Assembly (NCBI RefSeq): GCF_006715025.1
Contig: NZ_VFMK01000002.1
Coordinates: 1 to 64,000, forward strand
Origin: Serratia fonticola
GTDB taxonomy: Bacteria; Pseudomonadota; Gammaproteobacteria; Enterobacterales; Enterobacteriaceae
Direction: 5' to 3'
Length of the DNA: 64,000 nt
Shown here one piece after another: positions 54,249 through 62,279 of the stretch. Positions within the stretch are counted from its first letter, which is position 1, and each line of letters opens with the position of its first letter. Both the position numbers and the translations under genes were made by a program. The notes under the pieces were generated by a model, which ran no database searches, was not told the DNA's origin, and saw only the letters and a list, made by a program, of their open reading frames with translations.

Positions 54249-54880
54249 TTATGGGAAAGAGGTCAAGTTCGTTAGGCTCCTGAGTTATGGGAAAGAGGTC
54301 AAGTTCGTTAGGCTCCTGAGTTATGGGAAAGAGGTCAAGTTCGTTAGGCTCCTGAGTTATGGGAAAGAGGTCAAGTTCGTTAGGCTCCCGAGTTATGGGA
54401 AAGAGGTCAAGTTCGTTAGGCTCCCGAGTTATGGGAAAGAGGTCAAGTTCGTTAGGCTCCTGAGTTATGGGAAAGAGGTCAAGTTCGTTAGGCTCCCGAG
54501 TTATGGGAAAGAGGTCAAGTTAGCTAGGCTCCCGAGTTATGGGAAAGAGGTCAAGTTCGTTAGGCTCCTGAGTTATGGGAAAGAGGTCAAGTTCGTTAGG
54601 CTCCCGAGTTGTGGGAAAGAGGTCAAGTTCGTTAGGCTCCCGAGTTGTGGGAAAGAGGTCAAGTTCGTTAGGCTCCTGAGTTGTGGGAAAGAGGTCAAGT
54701 TCGTTAGGCTCCTGAGTTGTGGGAAAGAGGTCAAGTTCGTTAGGCTCCTGAGTTGTGGGAAAGAGGTCAAGTTCGTTAGGCTCCTGAGTTGTGGGAAAGA
54801 GGTCAAGTTCGTTAGGCTCCTGAGTTGTGGGAAAGAGGTCAACTTCGTTAGGCTCCCGAGTTGTGGGAAAGAGGTCAAGT
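54249..54880 (+). repeat. Tandem array of eighteen 36-bp repeats
   Basis: The unit TTATGGGAAAGAGGTCAAGT plus TCGTTAGGCTCCTGAG repeats at exact 36-base spacing; the GAGGTCAAG core occurs 18 times. Units 1-10 have TTATGGG, units 11-18 have TTGTGGG; CCTGAG and CCCGAG variants alternate; unit 8 has TAGCT instead of TCGTT. The same core TATGGGAAA(C/G)AGGTCAAG stands upstream of the rep gene in inverted orientation. There are no spacers, so this is not a CRISPR. It is the iteron block for the Rep_3 initiator, perhaps also for copy control (handcuffing). Such long, numerous units are unusual, as iterons normally measure 17-22 bp. Confidence 0.9.
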
Positions 54881-54925
54881 AAGCACAGGGATTAAAGAGG
54901 CAAAGGGAGAGTAGGTAGTAACTGT

Positions 54926-55645
54926 TTATTTTTTATCGAGAAAATTAAACAATAAGCGTCCATCATCTTCGGTTGTATAACTAACCTTTAATGGCGTCTT
55001 ATCATTAATTTTCTTCAGCGCAGGTTCAAGGAAAGTGCGCTTCATTTCTGCAATATTATTTTTCTGCGAGGCCGGAAGCATAAATCTTTCACATAACCAT
55101 TCATGTGAAGTTATCCAGACACCGGTGCTCCGGAACTGACAGAGACTTTCATAAAGTCGGATCACTCGGACACTATTGAGTTGGCCGCAGTCGTACAAAG
55201 AATATGTAGTGAACTGGGATGTCAAGCCGACAAGAAATGGCATGACTTTGTAGTTAAATTCAATCTGCCAAGAACCACGGCCTCTCTTCATTCCCGCTTC
55301 AGCCAGCCACGGACGTTTGACTTCTTCGAACTCACCTTCCTTTGGGTAGAAGGTTACCGTTGATTCCCCCAGGGCATTAACGCCAGCCTTAACATCTCGA
55401 CTTGCGACAGAAGTTGCGACGTTGAAGTACCTGACGTAATCGGCAACGCTAATTTTGAATAGAGGCAATATATCCGAATCGTCATCTTGGCTGTCACTAA
55501 AATAGGTTTGTATAAGGCATAACCACAACACACGTTTTGCCTGAAGAGGCAGGTAATATGCCGCTTCTGTCAATTCATTAGACTGCTTGATGCTAGCGCG
55601 TTTTTTGAACGTTTTAGTAGCGGGCAAAGGTGGTTGAGTATCCAT
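54926..55645 (-). CDS. Rep_3-family replication initiator
   Basis: The ATG at 55645 (239 residues) is chosen because MDTQPPLPATKTFKKRASIK starts the protein; a longer frame to 55753 would cross DnaA boxes. The two winged-helix domains of Rep_3 proteins are recognisable (ASIKQSNELTEAAYYLPLQA, KRVLWLCLIQ; then SVRVIRLYESLCQFRSTG). It binds iterons and opens the adjacent origin. Its upstream DNA carries at least four TATGGGAAA-like half-sites, so it is probably autoregulated. Confidence 0.88.
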   Translation of the reverse strand: MDTQPPLPATKTFKKRASIKQSNELTEAAYYLPLQAKRVLWLCLIQTYFSDSQDDDSDILPLFKISVADYVRYFNVATSVASRDVKAGVNALGESTVTFYPKEGEFEEVKRPWLAEAGMKRGRGSWQIEFNYKVMPFLVGLTSQFTTYSLYDCGQLNSVRVIRLYESLCQFRSTGVWITSHEWLCERFMLPASQKNNIAEMKRTFLEPALKKINDKTPLKVSYTTEDDGRLLFNFLDKK

Positions 55646-55719
55646 TTTAATGCCTATGGGTAAATTATTATTCACCCATAATGACAGTGAAAACAGAAAT
55701 TGCAAGCGTATCGAAATAC

Positions 55720-55885
55720 TTATCCACCGGGAAAATTTAGCAATTATCCACAAGTGGATAATTGATGACTAAACTTGACCTGTTTCCCATAGCTTGTTGA
55801 CGCATATCCCATAACTTGTTGCTACGTAGCCCACAGATACATGCTTACTTTCCCATAAGATGTTAACCAATTTCCCATACTTAAC
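55720..55885. promoter_or_regulatory. Origin/operator region upstream of the Rep_3 gene
   Basis: A perfect DnaA box TTATCCACA lies at 55744-55752 and a near-match CTTATCCAC just to its left. On the minus strand TATGGGAAA-type half-iterons are seen at about 55785, 55810, 55850 and 55875. The region should contain the rep promoter. Together with the array this makes a complete iteron replicon. Confidence 0.65.
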
Positions 55886-56050
55886 ATAGCGCAGAACAGG
55901 TAGTACATGGCTTTCAGGGGGACTAAAAGAAGTAAAAGACAAAAAAGTATTAAAATATCCTTTAAAAATATGTCCGTGGATAAGTGGATAAACCTGAGTG
56001 AAGTATCCATTAAACCTCGGGTGTAATCAGAATATGTTAGTTTAGTTCTC

Positions 56051-56110
56051 TGGTGCTTCCTCGCTCACTCGCGGGCTCAGCCCGGTCGTTCGGCTGCGGC
56101 GAGCACTACT
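56051..56110. other. Segment like the pMB1/ColE1 ori-flanking sequence
   Basis: GCTTCCTCGCTCACT, then CGGTCGTTCGGCTGCGGCG, strongly recall the well-known sequence that flanks the pMB1/ColE1 origin in common plasmids. Here it is 20 bases after the umuC stop and has a local rearrangement (CGCGGGCTCAGCC). It could be a captured fragment or a hairpin used as a terminator. Confidence 0.5.
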
Positions 56111-56131
56111 GGTTCCATCTTAAAGGCTTAT

Positions 56132-57406
56132 TTAACGGATCCTGGCATTGGGGATATCTTTCCAGCGCGTGGTATATGCAGGGGACAACATTTCTCGCTT
56201 CATCAGCCACTCAGGGGCAATCCCTCTCCCAGCAAACCAGACTTTGCCCTTACCCGAATTGTTGATCCCATCTAGAACCTTCATCAGCGCGTCGCTGTGC
56301 TCCCATGGCTGGACCTCGTCAAAAAGATTCAACTGGGACACGCCGCAAGGAGTGAAGTCGTTCAGCATCACGCCGGCCTTTGCATATCGATGCCCATCGA
56401 GCCAGATACGGTCAAGAGCCTTCACTGCGGCGCTAATGATGTCCCGGGTATCCCGGGTAGGCAGGAGCAGCTTTTCGCAGGCCATGTTGCCGTAATACGC
56501 TTCGTTGATGGCGAAAGGGGAGGTTTTGATAAAGACCGAGATATGCCGGCAGAACTGGTGCTCCCCCCGCAGCTTTTCGGCTGCGCGTTCGGCGTACTGG
56601 CAGATAGCCTGCCTCAACGCTTCGTAAGTGGTAATGCGCTCCCCGAATGAACGGCTGCAGACAATCTGCTGCTTCGCTGGCGGAGCCTCTTCAAGAGATA
56701 TACAGGCCTCACCGTTTAGCTCGCGCACGGTTCGCTCCAGCACCACAGTAAAGTTCTGGCGTACAAAGGCAGGGTTCATGCGCGCCAGCTGCAAAGCGGT
56801 TGTCACACCGAACGTATTCAGCTTTTTACCGATGCGGCGCCCGACGCCCCAGATTTCTTCTACTGGTTGCAGAGAAAGTAACTTTTCTGTCCGCCGAAGA
56901 TTACCGGTGGTCAGGGCCAGCACGCCCCCAAATTGTGGCCATTCTTTTGAGGCCCACTGTGCAGACTTGGCCAGCGTTTTTGTTGGGCCCATTCCGACAC
57001 CGATCGTCAGTCCGGTTCCGCTTAAGACGTGCTCACGCAGCTGCCTGCCGAACGTTTCATAATCCGTACACCCATCAATGCCACGGATATCCAGAAACAT
57101 TTCGTCAATCGAATATTGCTCCACGCGTGGCGCCAGCTCTTCCAAATGTGCCATGACCCGATTGCTCATGCTGGCGTAAAGCTCGTAGTTACTGGAAAAG
57201 GTGATTACGGGCTCAGGGAACTGCATTGCTTTCAGCTGGAACCAGGGGACACCCATCTTGATGCCCAGCTGCTTTGCTTCTTTCGAGCGTGCGATCACGC
57301 AGCCATCGTTGTTGCTCAAGACGACGACAGGTTTATTTCTCAGGTCTGGGCGAAAAACTTTCTCACAGCTTGCGTAGAAGCTGTTCACGTCAGCCAGGGC
57401 AAACAT
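56132..57406 (-). CDS. umuC: UmuC/ImpB-type DNA polymerase V subunit
   Basis: This 424-residue Y-family polymerase has the catalytic acids in FALADVNSFYASCEKVF (D6) and YSIDEMFLD (about residues 98-106), the helix-hairpin-helix part GVGRRIGKKLNTFG and a C-terminal little-finger domain. It probably needs UmuD'2 made by the upstream gene and carries out error-prone bypass of damaged DNA. Its start overlaps the umuD stop by one base. Confidence 0.95.
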   Translation of the reverse strand: MFALADVNSFYASCEKVFRPDLRNKPVVVLSNNDGCVIARSKEAKQLGIKMGVPWFQLKAMQFPEPVITFSSNYELYASMSNRVMAHLEELAPRVEQYSIDEMFLDIRGIDGCTDYETFGRQLREHVLSGTGLTIGVGMGPTKTLAKSAQWASKEWPQFGGVLALTTGNLRRTEKLLSLQPVEEIWGVGRRIGKKLNTFGVTTALQLARMNPAFVRQNFTVVLERTVRELNGEACISLEEAPPAKQQIVCSRSFGERITTYEALRQAICQYAERAAEKLRGEHQFCRHISVFIKTSPFAINEAYYGNMACEKLLLPTRDTRDIISAAVKALDRIWLDGHRYAKAGVMLNDFTPCGVSQLNLFDEVQPWEHSDALMKVLDGINNSGKGKVWFAGRGIAPEWLMKREMLSPAYTTRWKDIPNARIR

Positions 57407-57840
57407 CAGTCCCGCCCCCGGGTTTTGTGGATAAAAGCCGTCACGACCCCAAAAATCTGGAGATTATCGGGATCGGGCCAAAGGGTAGGGTAAGCGGGAT
57501 TCATCGCCTGTAGTCCTGGCCGGGATGTCAGTAGCAATTTTTTAACCGTGAACTCGCCGTCGATTTCGGCTATGACGATGTCGCCGTGCTGTGGCCGTTC
57601 GGCCTTGTCCACAATGAGCAGATCGCCGCTGTGCAGGCCAATGTCTCGCATTGAGTTGCCTATGGCCCGGACAAAGTAGGTGGAACTGCGCCGCTGGATG
57701 CAATATTCATTCAGGTCCAGCTCGGACTCCGTATAGTCGGATGCCGGGCTGGGAAAGCCGCAGGGTACCGTGTCCGCGAACAATGGAATCTGCAAAATTT
57801 CCGGCTCTTGAGACGCTTTTATAAACTGGATGGATGTCAT
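57406..57840 (-). CDS. umuD: UmuD/ImpA-type autoprotease
   Basis: This 144-residue LexA-like protein has a cleavage site C27-G28 (VPCGFPSPASDY), catalytic S63 (AIGNSMRD) and K100 (FTVKKLLL). RecA filaments trigger its self-cleavage to UmuD'. It is preceded by a perfect LexA box. Confidence 0.95.
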   Translation of the reverse strand: MTSIQFIKASQEPEILQIPLFADTVPCGFPSPASDYTESELDLNEYCIQRRSSTYFVRAIGNSMRDIGLHSGDLLIVDKAERPQHGDIVIAEIDGEFTVKKLLLTSRPGLQAMNPAYPTLWPDPDNLQIFGVVTAFIHKTRGRD

Positions 57841-57856
57841 AGCTCTTACCTATTTA

Positions 57857-57872
57857 CTGTATAAATATACAG
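57857..57872. promoter_or_regulatory. LexA box of umuDC
   Basis: CTGTATAAATATACAG is a perfect CTGT-N8-ACAG palindrome 17 bases upstream of the umuD ATG. SOS induction of the operon is therefore expected. Confidence 0.93.
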
Positions 57873-57997
57873 TTATTATTTTAAGAAATTTCGCTTTCTG
57901 CAAGTGCTCTCATCGAGTGTTTATTCAATCCGCTGTTTCCTATGTGAAAAAAGTCAGGTCTGGGTTTTTGACTTATCGCTGTGTCATTTAATTATAC

Positions 57998-58120
57998 TTC
58001 TCATATTTATCTCAAATACTTCTCTTTATACTTGCCGGTGGGCAGGTAACGCGTATAATCTGTAAATAATTCTCATATTTATCTCATAAAGTTCTCTAAA
58101 TGCGCTTTAATTTATCTCAG
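57998..58120. promoter_or_regulatory. parC-like centromere with parMR promoter between repeats
   Basis: TTCTCATATTTATCTCA occurs exactly at 57998-58014 and 58070-58086, each followed by TTCTCT motifs, with a further TTTATCTCA at 58111. Between them lie a -35 (TTGCCG, 58032-58037) and -10 (TATAAT, 58054-58059). Two repeat blocks around a promoter is the plan of R1 parC, to which ParR binds, repressing parMR and forming the segregation complex. Confidence 0.82.
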
Positions 58121-58129
58121 GAGGCGAGC

Positions 58130-59086
58130 ATGAAAATCTATATCGATGACGGATCAACAAACATTAAATTGCAATGGATCGATGGTGGAGAGGTTAAACA
58201 ATCAATCAGCCCAAACAGCTTTAAGCGTGAGTGGGCGGTGGCGTTTGGAGGTCAGCAGGCTTACAACTACATGCTGAATGGAGAGCAGTATTCATTTGAC
58301 GCGATTAGCCCTGAGGCTGTGGTAACGACGAATGTGGCCTGGCAGTACAGTGATGTGAACGTGGTGGCAGTTCACCATGCGCTGCTGTGTACCGGCATTC
58401 CGCCTCAGGACGTCAGTATCGTGGTTACATTGCCGCTGGCTGAGTACTACAACAAAAACAACCAGCCGAACGAAGACAACATCCGTCGCAAAAAGGATAA
58501 CCTGATGCGCGCCGTGGAACTCAATGGCGGCAAAACGTTCAATATTTGCAGCGTTGAGGTTATGCCTGAGTCCATTCCGGCAGGATTTGATGTAGTGAAG
58601 GATCTCAAGGAGCTGGACTCACTCCTGATCATCGATTTAGGGGGAACAACTCTGGATGTCTCGCAGGTTATGGGCAAGATGCGCGGGATTTCCCGAATCT
58701 TCGGTGATTCTTCTCTTGGCGTATCCCTGATGACCAGTGCTGTCAAAGATGCGCTGTCTGTGGCCAGAACGAAGGGAAGCAGTTATCTCGCTGATGACAT
58801 CATCATTCATCGTAATGATGAAGCCTACCTGGCATCGAGGATCAATGACACCTCCTGTGTGGCGCTGGTTCGTGAGGCGATGAATGACGCACATGGTCGT
58901 CTTGTTAACCGGGTTATTGAAGCCGTCAGCCGCTTTGAGGGATACTCACATGTTATGGTCATCGGCGGTGGAGCTGAACTCATTGCTGATGCTGTCAGGG
59001 ATCACTGTGCGGTCAGGGAAGAGCGTTTCTATAAAACTGACTCATCTCAGTTTGACCTCGTTAACGGCATGTACCTCATCGGATAA
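58130..59086 (+). CDS. parM: ParM/StbA actin-like partition ATPase
   Basis: The ATG at 58130 follows an ideal AGGAGG; the frame before it is not used. The 318-residue protein shows actin-like phosphate motifs: YIDDGSTNIKLQWID and LLIIDLGGTTLDVS, and the adenosine motif VMVIGGGAELIADAV. It polymerises and pushes ParR-bound plasmids apart. Confidence 0.95.
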   Translation: MKIYIDDGSTNIKLQWIDGGEVKQSISPNSFKREWAVAFGGQQAYNYMLNGEQYSFDAISPEAVVTTNVAWQYSDVNVVAVHHALLCTGIPPQDVSIVVTLPLAEYYNKNNQPNEDNIRRKKDNLMRAVELNGGKTFNICSVEVMPESIPAGFDVVKDLKELDSLLIIDLGGTTLDVSQVMGKMRGISRIFGDSSLGVSLMTSAVKDALSVARTKGSSYLADDIIIHRNDEAYLASRINDTSCVALVREAMNDAHGRLVNRVIEAVSRFEGYSHVMVIGGGAELIADAVRDHCAVREERFYKTDSSQFDLVNGMYLIG

Positions 59087-59091
59087 TCACT

Positions 59092-59478
59092 ATGGATACG
59101 CGACGCAAAATAATGTTTTACCTGAATCCCGAAACTAATGAAGCTGACCGTTTCGTCTGCCAGAAGACTGACGAAACGCCTCAGGGAGAAAGGGGACGTT
59201 TGTGGCGCGCCGCGCTACTGACCGGTTTTGCCTTCGGTAAGCAGGACGAAAGGTTGCCTTATCTGTTCAGTGAGCTGTTAAATGATGGCACCTCTTTTGA
59301 CGATCTTCTGCAGCTGCTGCGCGCGGTTTATCCGCGAGAGGTTGATGCTTTGCTACAGGGCCAGAGCAGGGGAGTGAGTGAAAGCGCCCCGGCATCCAGG
59401 ACTGTAGCAGCCACAACCGTCGATGAGGAAACCCGAAATAATGCTCGCCAGATGTTTGGAGGCCCGTCAAATGACTGA
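59092..59478 (+). CDS. parR: ParR/StbB centromere-binding protein
   Basis: This 128-residue protein starts five bases after parM. The N-terminus (RRKIMFYLNPETNEADRFV) should form an RHH fold and the acid C-terminal tail binds ParM. Size and order agree with R1 parR and R100 stbB. Confidence 0.88.
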   Translation: MDTRRKIMFYLNPETNEADRFVCQKTDETPQGERGRLWRAALLTGFAFGKQDERLPYLFSELLNDGTSFDDLLQLLRAVYPREVDALLQGQSRGVSESAPASRTVAATTVDEETRNNARQMFGGPSND

Positions 59479-59812
59479 TCTAAAGGAACATGGTCGTCTG
59501 ATTCGCCAGTTTTTGAAGGCTGCCAGGGAGCTGCAGGCTCTGGGGCTGGTAGAGGATGCGGAAAATAAAACACTGGCCAGTATCCAGCATGAGCTGGTCA
59601 GTCGTTCCACTCCTGGCGCGGGCTATAAGCAAGAATATCCTCGTCACGGTGCCCGCTGGGAGGAAGACGAAAAGCAGCAACTGATCGCGCGGGCCACAGC
59701 GGCTGATTTCGATGTTAATGCTTTTGCCCGGGAGTACCAGCGTCGTCCGGAATCAGTTATCACCTGCATGACTCGTCTGGGCCTCATCGATAAGAATCAC
59801 AACGCTCACTAA
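59471..59812 (+). CDS. Unknown protein coupled to parR
   Basis: The ATG at 59471 lies within the parR end and gives 113 residues. The N-terminal half is helical. The second half (ARWEEDEKQQLIARATAADFD, then YQRRPESVITCMTRLGLI) resembles a SANT/Myb-like or HTH-type helical domain. The overlap makes it part of the par operon. A third partition or regulatory component is possible; function unknown. Confidence 0.72.
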   Translation: MTDLKEHGRLIRQFLKAARELQALGLVEDAENKTLASIQHELVSRSTPGAGYKQEYPRHGARWEEDEKQQLIARATAADFDVNAFAREYQRRPESVITCMTRLGLIDKNHNAH

Positions 59813-59899
59813 CCTTCCCGAATCCGGCTGGCGGTAATCACACTGCCAGCAGTTCTGTCCATTCCTGTCTCTTCACATTCTGCTGTTCTCCCCCACACC

Positions 59900-60090
59900 G
59901 CTTAACCGTCGCACCGAGCCGGAAAAATTCAAGCCGCCAGCTGCGGCGCCCGTTCGCATTCCTTCCCTCTGGTCAGTCTTTTGCGCTGCGGCCTTGCATC
60001 CGGAGCTGGATTTTTTCCAGCTGGCACGTTGCGTCGTGTGCGGTATGGCGGGAGCACACCGCAGACCGCCGGAAAGGAAGGAACGCCAGA
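59900..60090 (+). repeat. Conserved upstream element, copy 1 (CUP-like)
   Basis: About 190 bases closely similar to a second copy at 60996-61188: shared blocks are TTCAAGCCGCC, CGTTCGCA-TCCTTCCC, GGTCAGTC, TTGCGCTGCGGC and GGAACGCCAGA. A hairpin AGCTGGA/TCCAGCT lies near 60002. It ends right at the methylase-like start. Similar repeated leaders in IncN pKM101 (CUP) carry ArdK-repressed promoters. Confidence 0.75.
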
Positions 60091-60861
60091 ATGACGCAAT
60101 TAACTCTGGAGATGGCATTACCTGAAGCAACTCCCTGTAAACCAGCGCATACCGGGCAAAACGGTTACGACCATTACCACCGGGATTTTGTTCGCCTGTT
60201 TAGCGACATCGCGCGCTACCATCACCGGCATGAAGTGTTCCGGGATTTCGTTGAGATGGCATCGATCGCTGTCCAGAATGCCTTTCTTCGCTCGCCGGAA
60301 CTGGAACAAGAATATCTGACTATTGCGGGCCGTTATCAGCCTGATGATGTGAAACGTATGGCACACCTGCTGGCATGCCTCACCGGCGCGCTGGAGTGTC
60401 AGCCCGGTGATTTTCTTGGGCAGATCTTTATGGATCTGGAGATCGGCTCTGCGCATATGGGCCAGTTTTTCACTCCTTATCACCTTTCCCAGTTGATGGC
60501 TCGTCTTACCGCCAGCAATGCGCGCGAGCAACTGAAGCACAAACCGTTTATCACATTACATGAACCCGCTGCCGGCGCCGGTAGCATGGTGATTGCTTTT
60601 GCAGAGGTGATGGCAGAGCAGGGCATTAACTATCAGGACAAACTCTTTGTCAGCTGCATGGATATTGACCCGGTGGCAGCGCATATGTGTTACCTGCAGC
60701 TGTCCTACCTGGGTATCCCCGCCGAAGTCGTGATCGGCAACTCTCTGACCCTTGATGTTCGTCGGACTTACCGGACGCCTCTATGGTACGTCGGGGGCTG
60801 GCAGGAACGGCTGGGAACGACTGATGCTATCGATTCTCTGCGCCGGTTTCTCCGGGGATGA
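60091..60861 (+). CDS. N6-adenine methylase-like protein lacking a visible catalytic motif
   Basis: This 256-residue protein has the SAM-binding motif HEPAAGAGSM near residue 160 and the helical N-terminus of HsdM-type enzymes (with IAVQNAFLRS and FLGQIFMDLEIGSAHMGQFFTP). After DIDPVAAHMCYLQL and VIGNSL the protein ends without an NPPY/NPPF motif, which should follow. It may be an inactive SAM-binding antirestriction or regulatory protein. It follows CUP-like copy 1 directly. Confidence 0.82.
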   Translation: MTQLTLEMALPEATPCKPAHTGQNGYDHYHRDFVRLFSDIARYHHRHEVFRDFVEMASIAVQNAFLRSPELEQEYLTIAGRYQPDDVKRMAHLLACLTGALECQPGDFLGQIFMDLEIGSAHMGQFFTPYHLSQLMARLTASNAREQLKHKPFITLHEPAAGAGSMVIAFAEVMAEQGINYQDKLFVSCMDIDPVAAHMCYLQLSYLGIPAEVVIGNSLTLDVRRTYRTPLWYVGGWQERLGTTDAIDSLRRFLRG

Positions 60862-60995
60862 TGGAAGGCCGGGGGCTTCCAGGGGGCGATGCCCCCGGCA
60901 CACCCGGCCGGATAAGGATGCCCGCCTCGGCGGGCCTGTACCGAAAAAAGCACTTCCGGTGTCCTCCAACCTGGCGCTCGTTATCTCCTGCCATC

Positions 60996-61188
60996 GCTTA
61001 AACGGTTGCACCGTGCCGTCAAAATTCAAGCCGCCGTCTGCGGCACCCGTTCGCACTCCTTCCCGTTGGTCAGTCGCTTGCGCTGCGGCTTTGCATCCGG
61101 GGCATGACTTTTGCCCGATGGCCCGTTGCCTCCCGTCGCTCATGGCGGGAGACAACGACCCCCTTCGAAAGGAGGAACGCCAGAAGGA
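60996..61188 (+). repeat. Conserved upstream element, copy 2 (CUP-like)
   Basis: About 190 bases like copy 1, with CGTTCGCACTCCTTCCCG, GGTCAGTCGCTTGCGCTGCG and AGGAGGAACGCCAGA. Hairpins GGGCA/TGCCC and CTCCCG/CGGGAG lie in its second half. It precedes the small gene at 61224. The rest of 60862-60995 holds no gene. Confidence 0.75.
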
Positions 61189-61223
61189 AGTTATTTTCGG
61201 ACCATTACGCGAAGGAGAATGTT

Positions 61224-61508
61224 ATGAACGATCGTCAGGTAGTGCAAAACCTGCTGCAGGCAATGACAGATAAGCTGCTGATTTCATCCCCTGAGTTCGC
61301 CGCTACGCTGGCGCACTTTAATATCATCACAACGTATCAGGGCGTAAAAGGCGATCTGGATTGGGCGGGCCTGTGTGGCCGTGAAGCCAGTTTTTACGTG
61401 GACGTCTTCAGCGCCTCATATCCAAAAGGTCAGCGCTATGAGTTCCACTGCCCGGGTGACGCAGAAGCCTTCGCTGCCGGCGCGCGTGATGGGGAGGTCA
61501 TCCAGTGA
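61224..61508 (+). CDS. Small unknown leading-region protein
   Basis: The ATG at 61224 follows AAGGAGAAT. It encodes 94 residues, with a helical first part (DRQVVQNLLQAMTDKLLI) and a beta-rich second part with GLCGREASFYVDVFSA. No family recognised. It follows CUP-like copy 2. Confidence 0.65.
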   Translation: MNDRQVVQNLLQAMTDKLLISSPEFAATLAHFNIITTYQGVKGDLDWAGLCGREASFYVDVFSASYPKGQRYEFHCPGDAEAFAAGARDGEVIQ

Positions 61509-61639
61509 GCCTGTATACCCTTCTGACGGCGGCCCGGGGCCGCCAGTGTTATCCGCCCCGGTACACCGGTGCGCGGCTGGCTACCGCGCCAGCACCTCAC
61601 GACCCTGGCGGCGAATGTCCGCAGAACCATCGAGATTGA
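61505..61639 (+). CDS. Possible 44-residue protein, maybe frameshifted
   Basis: GTG at 61505 overlaps the preceding stop (GTGA) and opens a 44-residue frame starting MSLYTLLTAARGRQ. In the +1 frame the protein-like ending QHLTTLAANVRRTIEIEREI continues to a TGA near 61674, and a frame change near 61580 would join the two into a protein of about 55 residues. Either a mutation or a real short gene. Confidence 0.4.
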   Translation: MSLYTLLTAARGRQCYPPRYTGARLATAPAPHDPGGECPQNHRD

Positions 61640-61723
61640 GCGGGAAATTACCGCAAGTTTTGCCCCGCGCTGATGTTAACGCACCCTCACGGGCCGCCGG
61701 GAGGATTCACTGAGGTGATGTAC

Positions 61724-61972
61724 ATGCAACCCATTTCTGCCCATTCAGTACCTGCCACTTTCAGAGAGCCGCCCGCAGAGCTGATGATATTTTCCCGCTC
61801 CATTTCAGATGACGACCTGTGCGCCTGGTGTAGGCATCTGTGGTACAGCCCCGGGGAGTCCAGCCTCTGCCAGCGCCACGAGGGGGGAGACTGGCCCGGC
61901 GCCACCGATGCAGACGGCTATTTCCGGCACTGTGGCGATTTTTCCCGCGCCGCGAATAATGACGCGCCCTGA
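61724..61972 (+). CDS. Small cysteine/histidine-rich protein
   Basis: The ATG at 61724 has GAGGTG six bases before it; ATG 61718 is too close to that site. 82 residues with DLCAWCRHLWY, SSLCQRHEGGD and GYFRHCGDF: a CxxC, C, H, H, C pattern that could bind zinc. Unknown function. Confidence 0.62.
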   Translation: MQPISAHSVPATFREPPAELMIFSRSISDDDLCAWCRHLWYSPGESSLCQRHEGGDWPGATDADGYFRHCGDFSRAANNDAP

Positions 61973-62177
61973 AGGGCGCCTTTACCTTACTGACCTGCTC
62001 TGTGGACAACCGACTTTTGCGGGCGGGAAAAGCCTTCTGCAGGCTGAAGCCTGCAGGGACCGAATCCCGGCACCTGCGGCGCTCCGGCCCAGGTCCGAAG
62101 GTACTGAGATCATGCGATTCAGGGCGGTAAATATTCCCGGTTTTGGGGTTAAAATGGTCGGATTTAAAATGTATAAA

Positions 62178-62196
62178 AAGTGCAAATATTGCACTT
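62178..62196. terminator. AT-rich stem-loop before the leading hairpin cluster
   Basis: AAGTGCAA and TTGCACTT pair around ATA and are followed by ATTTAAATTTTATTTTT on the plus strand. A terminator for the rightward small genes, or an operator. Confidence 0.55.
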
Positions 62197-62279
62197 ATTT
62201 AAATTTTATTTTTAATTGAATTTCGGGGCATAAAAGCTGCACAACCAAAGAAATTCAAACCCGTCTGGGCCCCTTCGGC

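Noticed and set aside
54573..54878. A 101-residue protein of twelve-residue repeats
   Set aside because: The repeat unit is 36 bases, a multiple of three, so any frame without a stop yields a repetitive peptide. No ribosome site and no independent support.
54249..54880. CRISPR array
   Set aside because: Units of 36 bases follow each other without spacers and the sequence between cores is itself conserved; no cas genes are near. It is a tandem repeat or iteron array.
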